64,000 nucleotides of DNA, taken from positions 34,647,001 to 34,711,000 of the forward strand of contig NC_084470.1 in NCBI RefSeq assembly GCF_027409185.1, in the 5' to 3' direction. The notes beneath the pieces were generated by a model that made no database searches, was not told the origin of the DNA, and saw only the letters and a program-made list of their open reading frames with translations. Of this stretch, positions 36,700 through 47,506 are shown one piece after another; the first letter of the stretch is position 1; every line of letters begins with the position of its first letter. The translations under genes and the position numbers were made by a program. This DNA comes from Cynocephalus volans. Its lineage: Eukaryota; Chordata; Mammalia; Dermoptera; Cynocephalidae.

Positions 36700-36990
36700 T
36701 CAACCTTCTCCTTGCATTCAATCTTTGCTTTTTCCTTAACAGAATTTTATAAACCTTCAAGCTCCAACTTAATTGCTAAAATATCTTAGAAGTTTTCCAA
36801 CTCATGTAGACAAAGTTTGTTACCTTCTCTGATCTGTGCACATGCTATTATGTGACAATTTACTTAATGATGATAAAATTATTGTTTACCTCTCTCTGGT
36901 TTCTTCTGCATTATGAACTACTGGAGAACAAATAATATTATGATTTGTTGGATCCCTAAGACCCAACATATAGTGGAAAGTCTCATAAAC
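36700..36990 (+). repeat. L2 LINE 3' region fragment
   Basis: 'caagctccaacttaattgc', 'aagttttccaactcatgtag', 'tacctctctctggtttcttctg' and 'aactactggagaacaaat' are consistent with the sense L2 3' part, diverged. Confidence 0.5.
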
Positions 36991-37214
36991 ACATTTAATT
37001 AGCACTTTCTATGAAAACATATTGAGTCTGGATTATAATCAATTTTTCATTGTTTGATTGAATGATGTATTAATTCATCATTAATCAATAACGTACTGGA
37101 TCAGGTACTATGGAACACTTTTAAAAATGAATAAAGCCATCTAGTGGCATTATGTTGTTCTAAATGAACTATATCGTGAGAAAGTGATAATCAAATTTTG
37201 CTGGTAATTACAAT

Positions 37215-37606
37215 GTGATGTTCCTATCAAAACAAAAACGATGTTTCCAGTGGGACACTGAAGAGGTCCACATGCACATTGGTTCAGTATATTTCTCCCA
37301 AAGTCATACGACAGCTAAAAAACGACTAACAATGACCCTCCTTTTGGGGTAATTTCTGCTTTCATCTTATCTCCTCAATGAAGTTACCCAGTATTAAGGT
37401 GCCCAACCTCTGAGCTGCCCCAACCTTGCTTGTTGGTGCCCAATAAGTCCAAACCTATACAAAGTTCCTTTACACACCGCTTTGCTAAAACCCTCCCGAT
37501 GCCTTCTTCTGGGGTGTGGTTTCCCTTGCTGCAACAAGCTAAATAAACCCAATGTTAACTGCAGGTGCATTCTTGGTCATTTGGTGGGCTTTGGCATTAC
37601 TTGGGT
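37215..37606 (+). mobile_element. ERV-type LTR, family unknown
   Basis: The 3' half has LTR features: pyrimidine-rich text, a polyadenylation signal AATAAA at 37542-37547, and a 'ggtgggctttggca' end. The 5' half contains the segment shared with 5870-6040. The left boundary is uncertain and no target duplication was found; retroviral origin is inferred from layout. Confidence 0.5.
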
Positions 37607-37919
37607 CACTAAGTACGTATAGACCTACATACTATTTTTACTCCGACAGATTATATAAATGATGAAGAGAAATTGATAAATCAAGATTATTGCAAAATGT
37701 TAATCCTGGAAATCTGGTCAAAGTGATCATGTCCTTATCAGAAATAGGAAAGTAGGAGAACTGCTTTTGAGAGAAAAATAGTTCAGTCTTAGACTTATTT
37801 TGTTTGAGTGCCACCAAGACTTTATCATCATTCTGTTCATTGGGTGGTTGGAAATGCAGAACTCTGGTACTTGAGAGAAAACTAGGTTGTAGCCAAGGAC
37901 TTGGAATCATATTAGTGAG

Positions 37920-38700
37920 AGAGGAGGTACTCAGTCCCCCTAGGATCAGGTTTCAGGCCACTCCTCTGGGTTTCAAGCTACTACTCCTCTGGGTCTCAAA
38001 CCATTCCCCTAGGACTCAAGCCCCTCCCCTTAGTCCTTAGCTACTTGTAGTACCTATTTTCAGTACCAGAATATGGAGATGGAGACCATAGGAGGCAGAC
38101 TTGTGTAATCTCAGTGGCCAAGCATGCTCAGTAAAAAGGAGTTTATTCCTTGAATGACCACCCACTGGAGGTGTTCCAGAGGACCTAGAGTATTCTAAGT
38201 GCATTGGGTGCACGTGATGGAATTTGACCAGTGAGCATGCTCCAAAGAGATCAACTCAGCATGTGCAAGGCTGTGTTACATAACTTGTTACATAACTGAG
38301 AACAACCCCCTTAGTGAAATATTCGTTTGATACCACTAATATGTATAGATAGCCAAGCTATAAAAATTTAATCCAAGAAGAAGGTAGGGGTGTTGTTCAT
38401 TCTCTCTGGACCGAGGGCACACTTCACCTGTGAGGTGTGTATACTTTACTTTTTGTGCTAAAACAGGCTGTGGCTCACTCTCTTGAGCGAGGCAGCACTT
38501 TGTACTAAACTTGAAGTGTGTATTTCTTACTTTTGTATTAACCTTGGTGCAGTTGCCGCTCAGTCTCTGGAGCTAGGCCACACTTTCCCTGTGAATTCTT
38601 TATTTCCTGTTCTTTGCATTAAATCTGCTTCCACTTTCTACTATGACTCTACCCATGAAATTTTTCCTGTGGTGGAGTCAAGAAACTGGTAGAGGACAGG
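37920..38700 (+). mobile_element. ERV-type LTR with triplicated R/U5 segment
   Basis: C-rich repeated strings (units around 'ctcaaaccattcccctagg') at 37935-38040 open the U3-like part. A TATA-like 'gctataaaaattt' lies near 38357, followed by three degenerate tandem units beginning 'ctctctgga.cgagg' at about 38402, 38478 and 38564. Each unit carries a 'cacttt/cacttc...ctgtga' string and a 'tttcttac/ctttactt'-type pyrimidine block. An ATTAAA signal lies near 38627. 'ggtggagtcaagaaactgg' near 38673 resembles the U5 end of ERV LTRs. Exact ends and target duplications were not resolved. No internal retroviral genes are present. Confidence 0.65.
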
Positions 38701-38774
38701 GTGGGTTGAGGTTGGCTATCTGACTTCCCCAGATCCTCTCCTCAAGAATCACGATTAATATCTGCTCTTTATTT

Positions 38775-38995
38775 TCCACTTGCTGTGTACACTTATTATG
38801 TACTAGGTTCTCTGCAAGACACTTCGTATATATAATTTTATTTAATCCTTAAAGCAGGGGATATCGCTGCTACACTTTTCATTTAATAAATAAGAATACT
38901 AAATGTCAGAGGTATTAGTTAACAGGCTCAAAGTCAAAAAGTTATGGTAGAATCATATTTGAAAACTAGTCAGGCTGACTTCATAGATTCTGCTC
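38775..38995 (-). repeat. MIR SINE
   Basis: Plus strand 'cacttattatgtactagg', 'taattttatttaatccttaaag', 'agaggtattagttaacaggctcaaagtc', 'tcagg ctgacttcatag' is antisense MIR. Confidence 0.75.
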
Positions 38996-39688
38996 TGCCT
39001 TCCAATAATACAATGAAGTTAAAGAATTTGGTGAGAATATTGACAGAAAACAGGAGGTATAAGGATGTTGGTGATGGCCAATATTTTCTCTTAATTTGGA
39101 AGGATTGCATTCACGAATTATCTAAATCAAACGAGCAATATTAAGTATTCTCATTCTACATACTTAGATTTTAATAAAGCTTGTCCGTGTTACCTTCAGA
39201 TATAGCATAAAGAAGAAAAACGAATTTTGTTTTGTCTTAGGTATCCTTTCAGATAGAAGCAACAATAGTTAAGACATCAAGCTAACGTTATAGAAATTGT
39301 TTGTCAGTGAAAACCTTAGAAAATATCTATGCTATGTGACATTTTAATGCAGTGTAATGCCTGTGGCTTTTTATTGATAAAAACAACAATAGAACCTCAA
39401 GGGAAATGCTGCAGCTGAGTGAGCCTGACTGATGTGCATGGCTGGATGTCTACACTGTTAAAGTAAAATTTGAAATGAGTGCATTTGGTAAAAGCAGACA
39501 GGACTTAGAAGGTGCAGCAAGGCCTTTTAAAAATACTGAACCCAGAGAACCAAGTAAACCATCTCAGTGGGATGCCACTAATCTGGCAATAGAATCCTAT
39601 GTCATTCCTTTTCAAGAGGCATGCATTGCAAAAGAAAATTTCTGCTTTAATATAATGCTATAAATTAATGCAGGAGATCTTCAGTGCA

Positions 39689-39726
<38 letters not shown>

Positions 39727-41372
39727 TGTGTGTGAGAGAGAGCAACATACTCCATTGGCAGTCTATTTAAGTCTGTGCACTTTTAAGAATGATGCTTTTA
39801 CATATGTAGAATGAAATATTAAAATACAAATGATTACAAAGCAAGCCAATTACATTAAAATACTATTCTCAAAATATTTTTTAAATGTGATTGGGCAATA
39901 TATGTTCTTATTTATTAACACATTTAGTAACAGATTTCTTGGCAGGTGTAATAACTGTTTTTTCAGGATGGTTTTAAGTATAAACAATAGTTAAAAATAT
40001 CTGCAACTGTTGGAAAAATACAAAATTAATTCTTTCAGTAGCTTGTTTTGCCTTTAAACAGAACCTGCTTATTGTATCAGCTTTACTGATAATCAGCTGC
40101 ACTACTCCCACTTTTGTAAATGTGCTTGCTTATCACAGTGACTACTGTACTGGCTACATGAATGCTGAGAGAACAAAACTTAAAAGAACTCAGAAGAGAC
40201 TGCATATATAATCCCTGTAAGACCTAAACTCAAGGCTCAGATTTTGAAGTGCTAGCTCATTTGGGCCTGCAGATGTGATAAAAATACCTGACTCTCCAAC
40301 CTCTGAGTGCCAATCACTTCTCTGTCGAAGTCCGTTCTGTAACACAGTGACAAGAAATTTCTATGATGTCAACTGGTGACAAAGTCACAGGAATTTCCAA
40401 TGTTACTGAGTCTTGTTGCTTACATGCATAATGGAAAGAAATGCTACATTTCTGTTAGAGGGGCTGAAAAGAAAGATGTGAGTTTTCCTCATCTAATTTC
40501 CCTCATGTGCACACATGCACACACATCAAATAGCAAAAACAACAAAAAACCTACTGGATTCTAACCACAGATCCCAAATTAAGAATCCCTATACTAACAT
40601 GTTTCTACTTTATAATATAATCTGCCACTTCCTTGAAAAAATAAAAGCAAGTTAAATGGCCCTACTGGGGTTTCAAGTAAGCAAAACCTGATCACATGAA
40701 AAAGAGAAAAGCTGAGAAAGAAACTATGATATGCAAACACATGAAGCACTTATACATGTAAAACTAATTTAACCATAAATTTCGAAATGAAATAGTTAAA
40801 ATATTGCAGTGGGTTGAAAGATATGTGTACACATCTGCCAATTCCCCTTACTCTTAGATGGAATTCACACCACTATAACTAAGGTTAAGATGACATTTAA
40901 AAATTTTAGGATTTTTTTTATCCCTGACAAAGAAAATTGCACCTTCCAAAATAAAGGGAATGCATTTGAATGAGAAGAGATTTCAAAATTTTTTATGTAA
41001 GATGAATTTTGAATACAGTGATGGCAGTACAGGGCTGTGCTAATATGAGCTAAAAACATTCTTGAGAAATAAAAGTGTGGCAGTAAGTGCCGATTCATTA
41101 AACTAATTGCTTACACTTTAAAAATAATAGATTATTCCCATAAAATGTGAATTGCAACAATTGTAATTCAATGCTCACCACTTCCCTTTATGCATTTAAT
41201 GAGTTGTCCTCTATAAGCCCCCCCTCTAAAAATTAAACAGTGAAGGAAGTAACCATGAGGCAATTTTTAGAATGCCACGTGTGAAATACTAAGTGCTATA
41301 ACTTTATTAACAATTCCCATGCCTCTGTTCCAGCAGGCATTTGTAGAAGTGTGAATGAGCTTTAGAGTATTT
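38996..41372. other. Intergenic, largely unique DNA with a (TG)n tract at 39691-39741
   Basis: No gene recognised. The tg tract is the only simple repeat of note. Other text is unassigned single-copy-like DNA with chance ORFs up to 77 codons. Confidence 0.4.
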
Positions 41373-41386
41373 AAAAACAGCAGAAG
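41373..41386 (+). repeat. Target-site duplication, left (14 bp)
   Basis: AAAAACAGCAGAAG, repeated exactly at 41769-41782. It defines the L1-UFM1 composite as one insertion event. Confidence 0.88.
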
Positions 41387-41468
41387 GTTTCGGTAATGGG
41401 CCACAATAATCAACCACATTGTATATCGACAAAATAAAATTAAAAAAACAAAAACAAAAACAAAAAAA

Positions 41469-41725
41469 ACAAAGAACTCAGCTTTCCTGAAAGACCTTTC
41501 ACAACAATCTTAAAGTTTGCAACAGAAGAATTTAAAGTTCCTGCAGCAACTAGTGCAATTATTACAAACGATGAAATAGGAATAAATCCTGCACAGACTG
41601 CTGGAAATGTTTTTCTAAAGCATGATTCAGAACTATGAGTTATTCCTAGAGACTGTGTTGAAAGTTGTTAATATCTGCTACTTGGAACTTGATTACCTTT
41701 TAGAATAAATATTGGTATTTTTGTT
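41469..41725 (+). pseudogene. UFM1: UFM1 processed pseudogene, 5'-truncated
   Basis: UFM1 is a small ubiquitin-like modifier of 85 residues conjugated to targets through its C-terminal glycine. From about 41471 one frame stays open in register with UFM1 from around codon 19: '[16 protein letters not shown]', '[16 protein letters not shown]' and the C-terminal region are clear. Differences include a 3-nt in-frame deletion near the start, a premature TGA at 41636-41638 replacing an Arg codon, and Gly to Glu at the position of the conjugating glycine ('VESC' instead of 'VGSC'). The original stop is TAA at 41669-41671. The 3' UTR is short, with AATAAA at 41704-41709 and poly(A) from 41726. No introns are present, so it derives from spliced mRNA. 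It lacks the first ~18 codons and is non-functional. High nucleotide similarity suggests a fairly recent event. Confidence 0.92.
41704..41709 (+). promoter_or_regulatory. Polyadenylation signal of the UFM1 copy
   Basis: AATAAA 17 nt before the start of the A-tail, at the usual spacing. Confidence 0.85.
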
Positions 41726-41768
41726 AAAAAAAATCAAAAAATAAAAAAAATGAAAAAACAAAAATTAA

Positions 41769-41782
41769 AAAAACAGCAGAAG
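41769..41782 (+). repeat. Target-site duplication, right (14 bp)
   Basis: Exact copy of 41373-41386. Confidence 0.88.
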
Positions 41783-42984
41783 AAAGATACTAAAGGCCAT
41801 TATTTTGGTGTATGTATCTATCTTTAATGACTGACTATTCACAGATATTTAAAGATCTAAAGGCTTTTTTTCTTGCTCTTTTGAATTTACCTTTTTGAGC
41901 TTTGACCATAAATGCAAAAAAAAAAAAAAAAAAAGAAGAAGCTTTCATGCATTTAAATGTAGCCTGAATGACTAACCTTCTGGTTCTAATGCCATATAAT
42001 GATTTGGGCTTAGATCATTCTCCAATCTCTAGATATATTTTTAAGAAAGAGAGGCAGAATTAACGCATTTTAGATTAATTAATGTGCAACTCGACTTTTT
42101 GAGAAGGAAAAGAAGTAACTAGTGCATCTATGACAAGACAAAATGTCATTTCTGTTGATATCCATTACAAAAATGTCAATGGCAAATGGATTTGGGATTT
42201 CTTAGTCAAACAATAATCTGTGTCTGTGTTTCTACTTGTTTTTCACTTAATGAAATGCTTCTAAAATTAGAAATATTCATGACACACTATTTCAAGCGTA
42301 TAACTCTGAGAAAATGCAGATGTTTCCAGAGATGATTACAAAGGACTTTGAACAATTATCTTTTTTGACTATAATAAAAAAGGAAGAATAGGGATAGACA
42401 TAAAAAAAAGGACATTGGATCACAGATGGAAAATGGGAAATAGAGTATCAATAAGTGTTAAAAAGGTAATTATAGAATGGAGAGAGAAGTGGGAAGGAAT
42501 GGGAAAATAGAAAGAGACATTAAGAAAAAATTGGCTTTTATTTTTGGTAACACCACAAACTAGATTTGCTGGATAACTTCTCTTACACAAAAACATAAAA
42601 ATATTGAGTAAAATATAATAAGCATCTCAAATTATGTAAATAAGCTTGTAAGAAAATAACAAAAACAGAGAGGAAAATTAAGGGGAAAAAAAGAGTGGTA
42701 AGTAGAAACTGATGCAGAACTAACATCGAGATGCCAGAAGCCAAGATTGTGTTTTAAAAGTCATTCAAGGTAGACATTAAGGCCTTTGGCCTAGGTAAGG
42801 TATAAAGTTGGTTATGTCATCAATTAGACATAGAGTTAGATTTAATTGTAGTTTTAAAAAATCCTTATTTATTAATAATATTTTTGAAAAAAGTAAACTG
42901 CTTACATGATTAAAAAAGAAAAAAAAGAAAAAACCAACAAAAAACTGTACCAAAAGGCATACTCAGAGTAGTTTCAATCTCAAT
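41783..42984. other. Intergenic DNA, A-run at about 41917-41934
   Basis: Long A-run followed by aagaagaag may be a retroposon tail. Otherwise nothing recognised. Confidence 0.4.
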
Positions 42985-43960
42985 ACCCCTTCTATCCTGT
43001 TTTCACTCTCTCCTTTTGGTAACCTTAGTTTTTAGTTCATCTTTCCCGTGTTTCTTTTTGCAAAAGTAAGCAATGCTCTCCTATATATTCATTTATTTTC
43101 ACTCAACAATATATTCTGTAAATCATTCCATTAGAGTTTGTAGAGATCTTCTTCATTCTTTTAAATATTTGAATAAGTCTCTCTTCTATAGTTCATTTAA
43201 ATCAGGCTTTTATGAATATTTATTTAGGCTATTTCAAAAATTTTGATATTACAAATAACTGCGTGAATAACCATGCGTATAATGTTTTTGGTATGTGTGG
43301 AGGTATATCCTCAGAGTTTATAGCTATAAATGGCACTCATTGCTGGCTAAACGGAAAATTCTTATGTAGCTTTAAAAAATATTGCTAAATTCCTCCCCAG
43401 AGGCGTTGTGCATGCCTATCAATGTATGAAAGGGTTTCTTCACAATTTCATCAGTAGAGTATACTGCCTAGCTTTTCAATTCTTGCCAGTCTGATAGGTA
43501 AGAAATATTTCAGTGTAGTTTGAGTTTACATTTTAAAAATTATAAGTGAAGTTATAATCATTGCTTATATAAAAGCCACTTGTATACGTTTCATCTGAAC
43601 TGCGTATATATATGTATACATATGTTGTGTGTGTGTATATATATATGTGTGTGTATATATATATATTCTGTTGTCCTAGTTTGTCATTTTTTTTGTTTAT
43701 GAAGTTTTCTTTTTGTTTGTATAGCTTTTTTATGATTTTTAATGTAGTCAGATTTATCAGGTATTTTTTGTCACCTCTAAATTTTGAGTCTTCTTTAGGC
43801 TCTCTCATATCCAGGTTATGAATGAGCTGAACCATCTTTTTTTCCAGTCCTTATATAGTTTATCTCTTTAATTTGGATCTCTGATGCATCTGGAATTTAT
43901 TCTGGTGTTTGGTGAGAATTAGTATTCAATTTTATTTTTTAAATTATTATTTACTTGACT
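42985..43960 (-). mobile_element. Old L1M ORF2/3' fragment
   Basis: The plus strand follows antisense L1M: 'gtaaatcattccattagag', 'aataaccatgcgtataatg', 'aaattcctccccagaggc', 'gccagtctgataggtaag' and, after a ta/tg microsatellite (43600-43665), 'tctctgatgcatctggaattt'. Diverged and interrupted; boundaries approximate. Confidence 0.65.
43600..43668. repeat. (TA)n/(TG)n microsatellite
   Basis: Alternating tatata and tgtgtg blocks within an old L1; the Tyr/Thr-rich ORFs over it are artefacts. Confidence 0.85.
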
Positions 43961-44559
43961 CTTCATTGTTTATTTAAAACACAGCTACCTTTATTTAGAT
44001 GGGTGTTGGAACTGCAAAACCTCATAAAATTCAGAGCTTTAAAATGCTATACTTGCAAGATAAGGCAGACTGGAAAAATATCCAGTTGGCAGCTACGGGA
44101 GATGACAAAAATACTTGATTTTATTGGCCTGGGTTTTAGGAAAAATACTTTCTAGAACATAAGTCAAAGCTCAACCGATATAAAGTATCACTTTTATATA
44201 GACCATGTTTTTCGAATACAATGCAATCAAGTTTGAAAGTAATAACAAAACATAACTAAAAACTCCACGTGTGTGGAAGTTTTTATACACACTGAATAAA
44301 AAGACGTAAGGTTGGGAAATGCTTAAAACCAAACAATTATCAAAGTACTGCCAATCAAGATAAATGGTAATTAGCTAAATTAGTATGTATAAGAAAATAG
44401 TAAATTTAAATGCTATGTTAGCAAAGAAGAAAGTCTAAAAATTAATGAGTGGTGTCTAACATAGGAAGACATACTAAAACAACATAATAAATCAAAATAA
44501 ATTGGAAGAAAGAAAATAAAAAATGAAACAATAGAAATTAGAGAAATAGAAACTTTACA
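43961..44559. other. Intergenic, A-rich, possibly old L1
   Basis: A-rich text preceding an L1M piece. No specific motif. Confidence 0.3.
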
Positions 44560-45090
44560 AAGTCGTGTAAGTCCTAGTGTTGGATAGGATGTGGAAAAAT
44601 GGAACTCTCACAGAGAAAAGGACACCTTGATTAAACCGTTACAGAGAACATATTGTAACATCTATTTTATTTAAAAACACACATACCCTTAAACCTAGCA
44701 ACTCCAAATAACCCTATTTTTGTGTGTATAACCTGTTAAAATTTATGTGAAAAAATGCTGATTCCAGTAATGTTTGGAATAGGAAAAAACTTATGAATAA
44801 CATCCATCTTCATCAGCAGAAGCATGAACACATCAATTGCGGTATATCCATACTATGGACCATTATACAATATGAATGAATCTTTTCAATGAGAAATCAA
44901 GGTGCAGAAGGATGTATCAAATATGACATTTTTATAAAGTTTAAAACAGACAAATTAAATATTAAAATATGGAATTTATAAACACCAAAATCTGGATAGT
45001 AGCTATTTCTGGTTTAAGAAGATTCAGGGAGTTTTAAATTGGTTTTCAGGGGTTATCAGCTGCATTTGCAATGTTTTTTATTAAGAGAGG
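44560..45090 (+). mobile_element. Old L1M ORF2 end / 3' UTR fragment
   Basis: 'ggataggatgtggaaaaatg', 'cctagcaactccaaataacc', 'tcatcagcagaagcatgaac', 'gcggtatatccatactatgg' and 'caatatgaatgaatc' match degraded L1 ORF2 C-terminal sequence in the + orientation. Confidence 0.7.
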
Positions 45091-45399
45091 TTATGAGTAA
45101 AGAGATTTGTGTTATATTGAGCCTATATTTTAATAAATAATGCAAAATCAAAGCATTACAAAAGAAAACATAAAGGAGAGATAAAAAATGATAGAAGTAG
45201 AAACAACAGTGGGAATAGAAACAGTAGAAAGGAGATAAAGAGAGCATAAAGGAAGAGGAAGGTAAATGAACATAATCAGTTACCTGGTTATATTTGCCCA
45301 AAGTACAAAGAAAAAAAAAACTCTAAGAGATTCCAAGATTAGAATATTTCAATTAATAAAAATATGAAGAAAATATTTATTTAAAAAGGCAGCTAGTAT

Positions 45400-46490
45400 G
45401 ACAAAATAGGAAGAAACAATAAACAGAGTGAAAAGATAACACACAGAATGGGAGAAAATATTTGCAAACTATGCATGCAACAAGGGATTAATATCCAGAA
45501 TATACAATAAAGTAAACAACAGTAAAAAAACAAAACAAAACAAATAACCTCTATTAAGAAATGGGCAAAGGAGCTGAATAAACATTTCTCAAAGGAAGAC
45601 ATACAAATGGCCAATAGGTACATGAAAAAATGCCTAATGTCACTAATCATCAGAGAAATGCAAATCAAAACCACACTGAGATATCATCTCACCCCATTTA
45701 GACTGGCTATTATCGAACAGGCAGAGAATGACAATTACTGGCATGGATGTAGAGAAAGAGGAACCCTACTACACTGTTGGTGGGACTGTAAATTAGTGCA
45801 GCCATTATGAAAAAAGGTATGGAGGTTTCTCAAACAACTACAGATAGAACTACCATACAATCCAACAATTCCACTTCTGGGTATATACCCAAAGGAAAGG
45901 AAATTATCATGCTGAAGGGACACCTGCACTCCCATGTTCATCACAGCTCTGTTTACGATAGCAAAGATATGGAACCAATCTGAATATCCATCGATGGAGG
46001 ACTGGATAGAGAAAATGTGGGATATATACATAATGGAATACTAGTCAGCCATAAAAAACAGGAAAATTCTGCTATTCCCAGCAACATGGATGAACTTGGA
46101 AAAAATTATGTTAAATATGTAAGCTAGTCATAGAAAGAGAAATACTGCATGTCCTCACTCATAAGTGGGACTTAAAAAAGAAAGAAAGACAAACAAAAAA
46201 AGAAATAAACAAAAAAGAAACAAGAAACACAAAAATACATTGAACTTTCAGAAGGAGAGAACAGAACTGTGATTATTAAAGGTGGGGACAGGGGATGGGG
46301 AGAGGGGCTAGGGAGAAATTGGTTAATGGACATAATGAGTACATTCTGTAATGTTGAATATGCCAACTATCCTGATTTGATCATCACATATTGTATACAA
46401 ATACTGATAGTCAATCTGTACCCAACAAATATGTATAATCAATTGTGTTTCAATTAAAAATATATATAAATGAAAAAAAAATTTTTAAAG
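45400..46490 (+). mobile_element. L1 3' fragment (ORF2 C-terminal part and 3' UTR)
   Basis: Starts at the 'KETINRVK' region and continues through ORF2's C-terminus: '[19 protein letters not shown]' (45607 on), 'YHLTPFRLA', '[13 protein letters not shown]' with frameshifts, then 'gtatatacccaaaggaaagg' and 'aatggaatactagtcagcc'. The 3' UTR has an aaag-rich tract (46175-46230), a G-rich tract with four GGGG runs (46284-46307) and an A-rich end near 46470-46483. 5'-truncated, dead, intermediate age. Confidence 0.92.
46284..46307 (+). other. G-quadruplex motif in L1 3' UTR
   Basis: Four GGGG runs separated by 2-3 nt loops. A G-rich tract in this place is a known L1 3' UTR feature. Confidence 0.7.
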
Positions 46491-46935
46491 GGAACATGAA
46501 AGGCAGAACAATAAAAGGTGAAATGATCAGGAGCCATTTTAGCAGTTGTTATAAATGCCCTGCCCAAGCCACAAGACTCAGACTATTTAGGAAACTAACT
46601 AACTTTTGGGCACAGCAAAATTCACAAGACAAAATTCACACACAGCATTCACCAACAGAATCCTTTCTGTCTTTGCAAGGAAAGAAATACTATCTCCCAG
46701 ACTAATTGTTTACTCCTAATACCAATTCACCTCTAAACCAGCCCTTGAGTTTGTTGAGGGAAAAAAAAAAAATTCAAGAGACATCTATTGAGTTTGCTTT
46801 GTTTAGGCTTAGACCTGCATCTTATCCAGGCTAGAGACTGGGAGTTCAATATGTTGTAGCTGAGGTAAGTACACTTTAAGCCTAGAAATCTAGTCCAAGA
46901 CTCTGATTTGCTCTGAATGGACATGAGACTCCTTT
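46491..46935. other. Intergenic DNA, no element recognised
   Basis: A 14-nt A-run near 46761-46773. No gene. Confidence 0.4.
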
Positions 46936-46939
46936 GGAC
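46936..46939 (+). repeat. Target-site duplication, left (GGAC)
   Basis: GGAC directly before the LTR's TG, repeated at 47503-47506. Four bp fits class I (gamma-type) ERVs. Confidence 0.7.
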
Positions 46940-47175
46940 TGTAGGAAATTGTAGGGGAATTGTAGAAAAATATAACTTTAGTATATGCAGTTTTGTAACA
47001 AATGCCTAAGTAAAGCAGCTTCTAAGGGGCCATACAAAGGTCAGGCCCCAGCACACTAAACATTCCAAGGAAGGGAATGTCTCCCACCTGGTTCCAGGAA
47101 CTGACTAGTTCCTTATCTAAAGGCCACCTGGCCAGACCCTGGGGAAGATAAATGATTGAGAATTGCGCTGTTCCT

Positions 47176-47285
47176 TATCGGGGTACCAGCCTGCTAAAAC
47201 CCACCTGTAAATCTAAAGGCGCCACAAATCTATCAGGGTACCAGCCTGCTAAAGCCTATCCACAAATCTAAAGGCGCCACAGATA
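47176..47285 (+). repeat. 55-bp tandem duplication in U3 of the solo LTR
   Basis: Two adjacent units with only several differences. Direct repeats at this position often act as enhancers in retroviral LTRs. Confidence 0.9.
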
Positions 47286-47328
47286 ACCAACAACTCATCC
47301 TGTCACAAAGATCTGTTCAGAAAAACTG

Positions 47329-47335
47329 TATAAAA
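47329..47335 (+). promoter_or_regulatory. TATA box of the solo LTR
   Basis: TATAAAA at the expected place before the polyadenylation signal in the LTR. Whether it is active is unknown. Confidence 0.7.
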
Positions 47336-47502
47336 GGTGCTTAAATTGTAAGCTGGGGATCGCTTCTGTCCAGGAGACAAAGTGACCCCAGCATGCTGGA
47401 ATAAAGTCCCTCTTGCTTAATTGCATCGGTCTCAGTCTCATGGTCTTTGTGAAGTGAGCCGTCCCAGTCTGTGGGATTTGTGCATGGTGCACAGATCTTA
47501 CA

Positions 47503-47506
47503 GGAC
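47503..47506 (+). repeat. Target-site duplication, right (GGAC)
   Basis: Exact copy of 46936-46939. Confidence 0.7.

Larger units (their letters stand above)
41387..41768 (+). mobile_element. Composite retrocopy: L1 3' end joined to UFM1 3' part
   Basis: A single insertion bounded by 14-bp duplications. From 5' to 3': the last ~55 nt of a young L1 3' UTR (41387-41441, containing 'gggccacaataatcaacc'), an A-rich spacer with caaaa units (41442-41468), a 5'-truncated spliced UFM1 mRNA copy (about 41469-41725), and a second long A-rich tail (41726-41768). The outer tail next to the right duplication is UFM1's own poly(A), so L1 machinery primed on that. Either the L1 reverse transcriptase jumped from UFM1 mRNA to an L1 RNA 3' end, or a source L1 lay upstream of a UFM1 copy and read through to its poly(A) signal (3' transduction). 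The sequence alone does not decide. Confidence 0.85.
46940..47502 (+). mobile_element. Solo LTR of a class I ERV
   Basis: A complete 563-bp LTR: starts TGTAGGAAATT and ends ATCTTACA, so the ends form a short imperfect inverted repeat (TGTAGG/CTTACA). The U3 part contains a 55-bp tandem duplication (47176-47230 and 47231-47285) with 'gggtaccagcctgctaaa' and 'aaatctaaaggcgccac'. TATAAAA lies at 47329-47335 and the polyadenylation signal AATAAA at 47400-47405, about 70 nt downstream, giving a compact R region. The 4-bp duplication GGAC flanks it. No internal ERV genes are present, so it arose by LTR-LTR recombination. The specific family is not recognised and may be lineage-specific. Confidence 0.85.

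Noticed and set aside
41387-41768. Two independent insertions (L1 end and UFM1 pseudogene) next to each other
   Set aside because: The 14-bp duplication encloses both and no second duplication lies between them, so one event is simpler. A 3' transduction is kept as an alternative.
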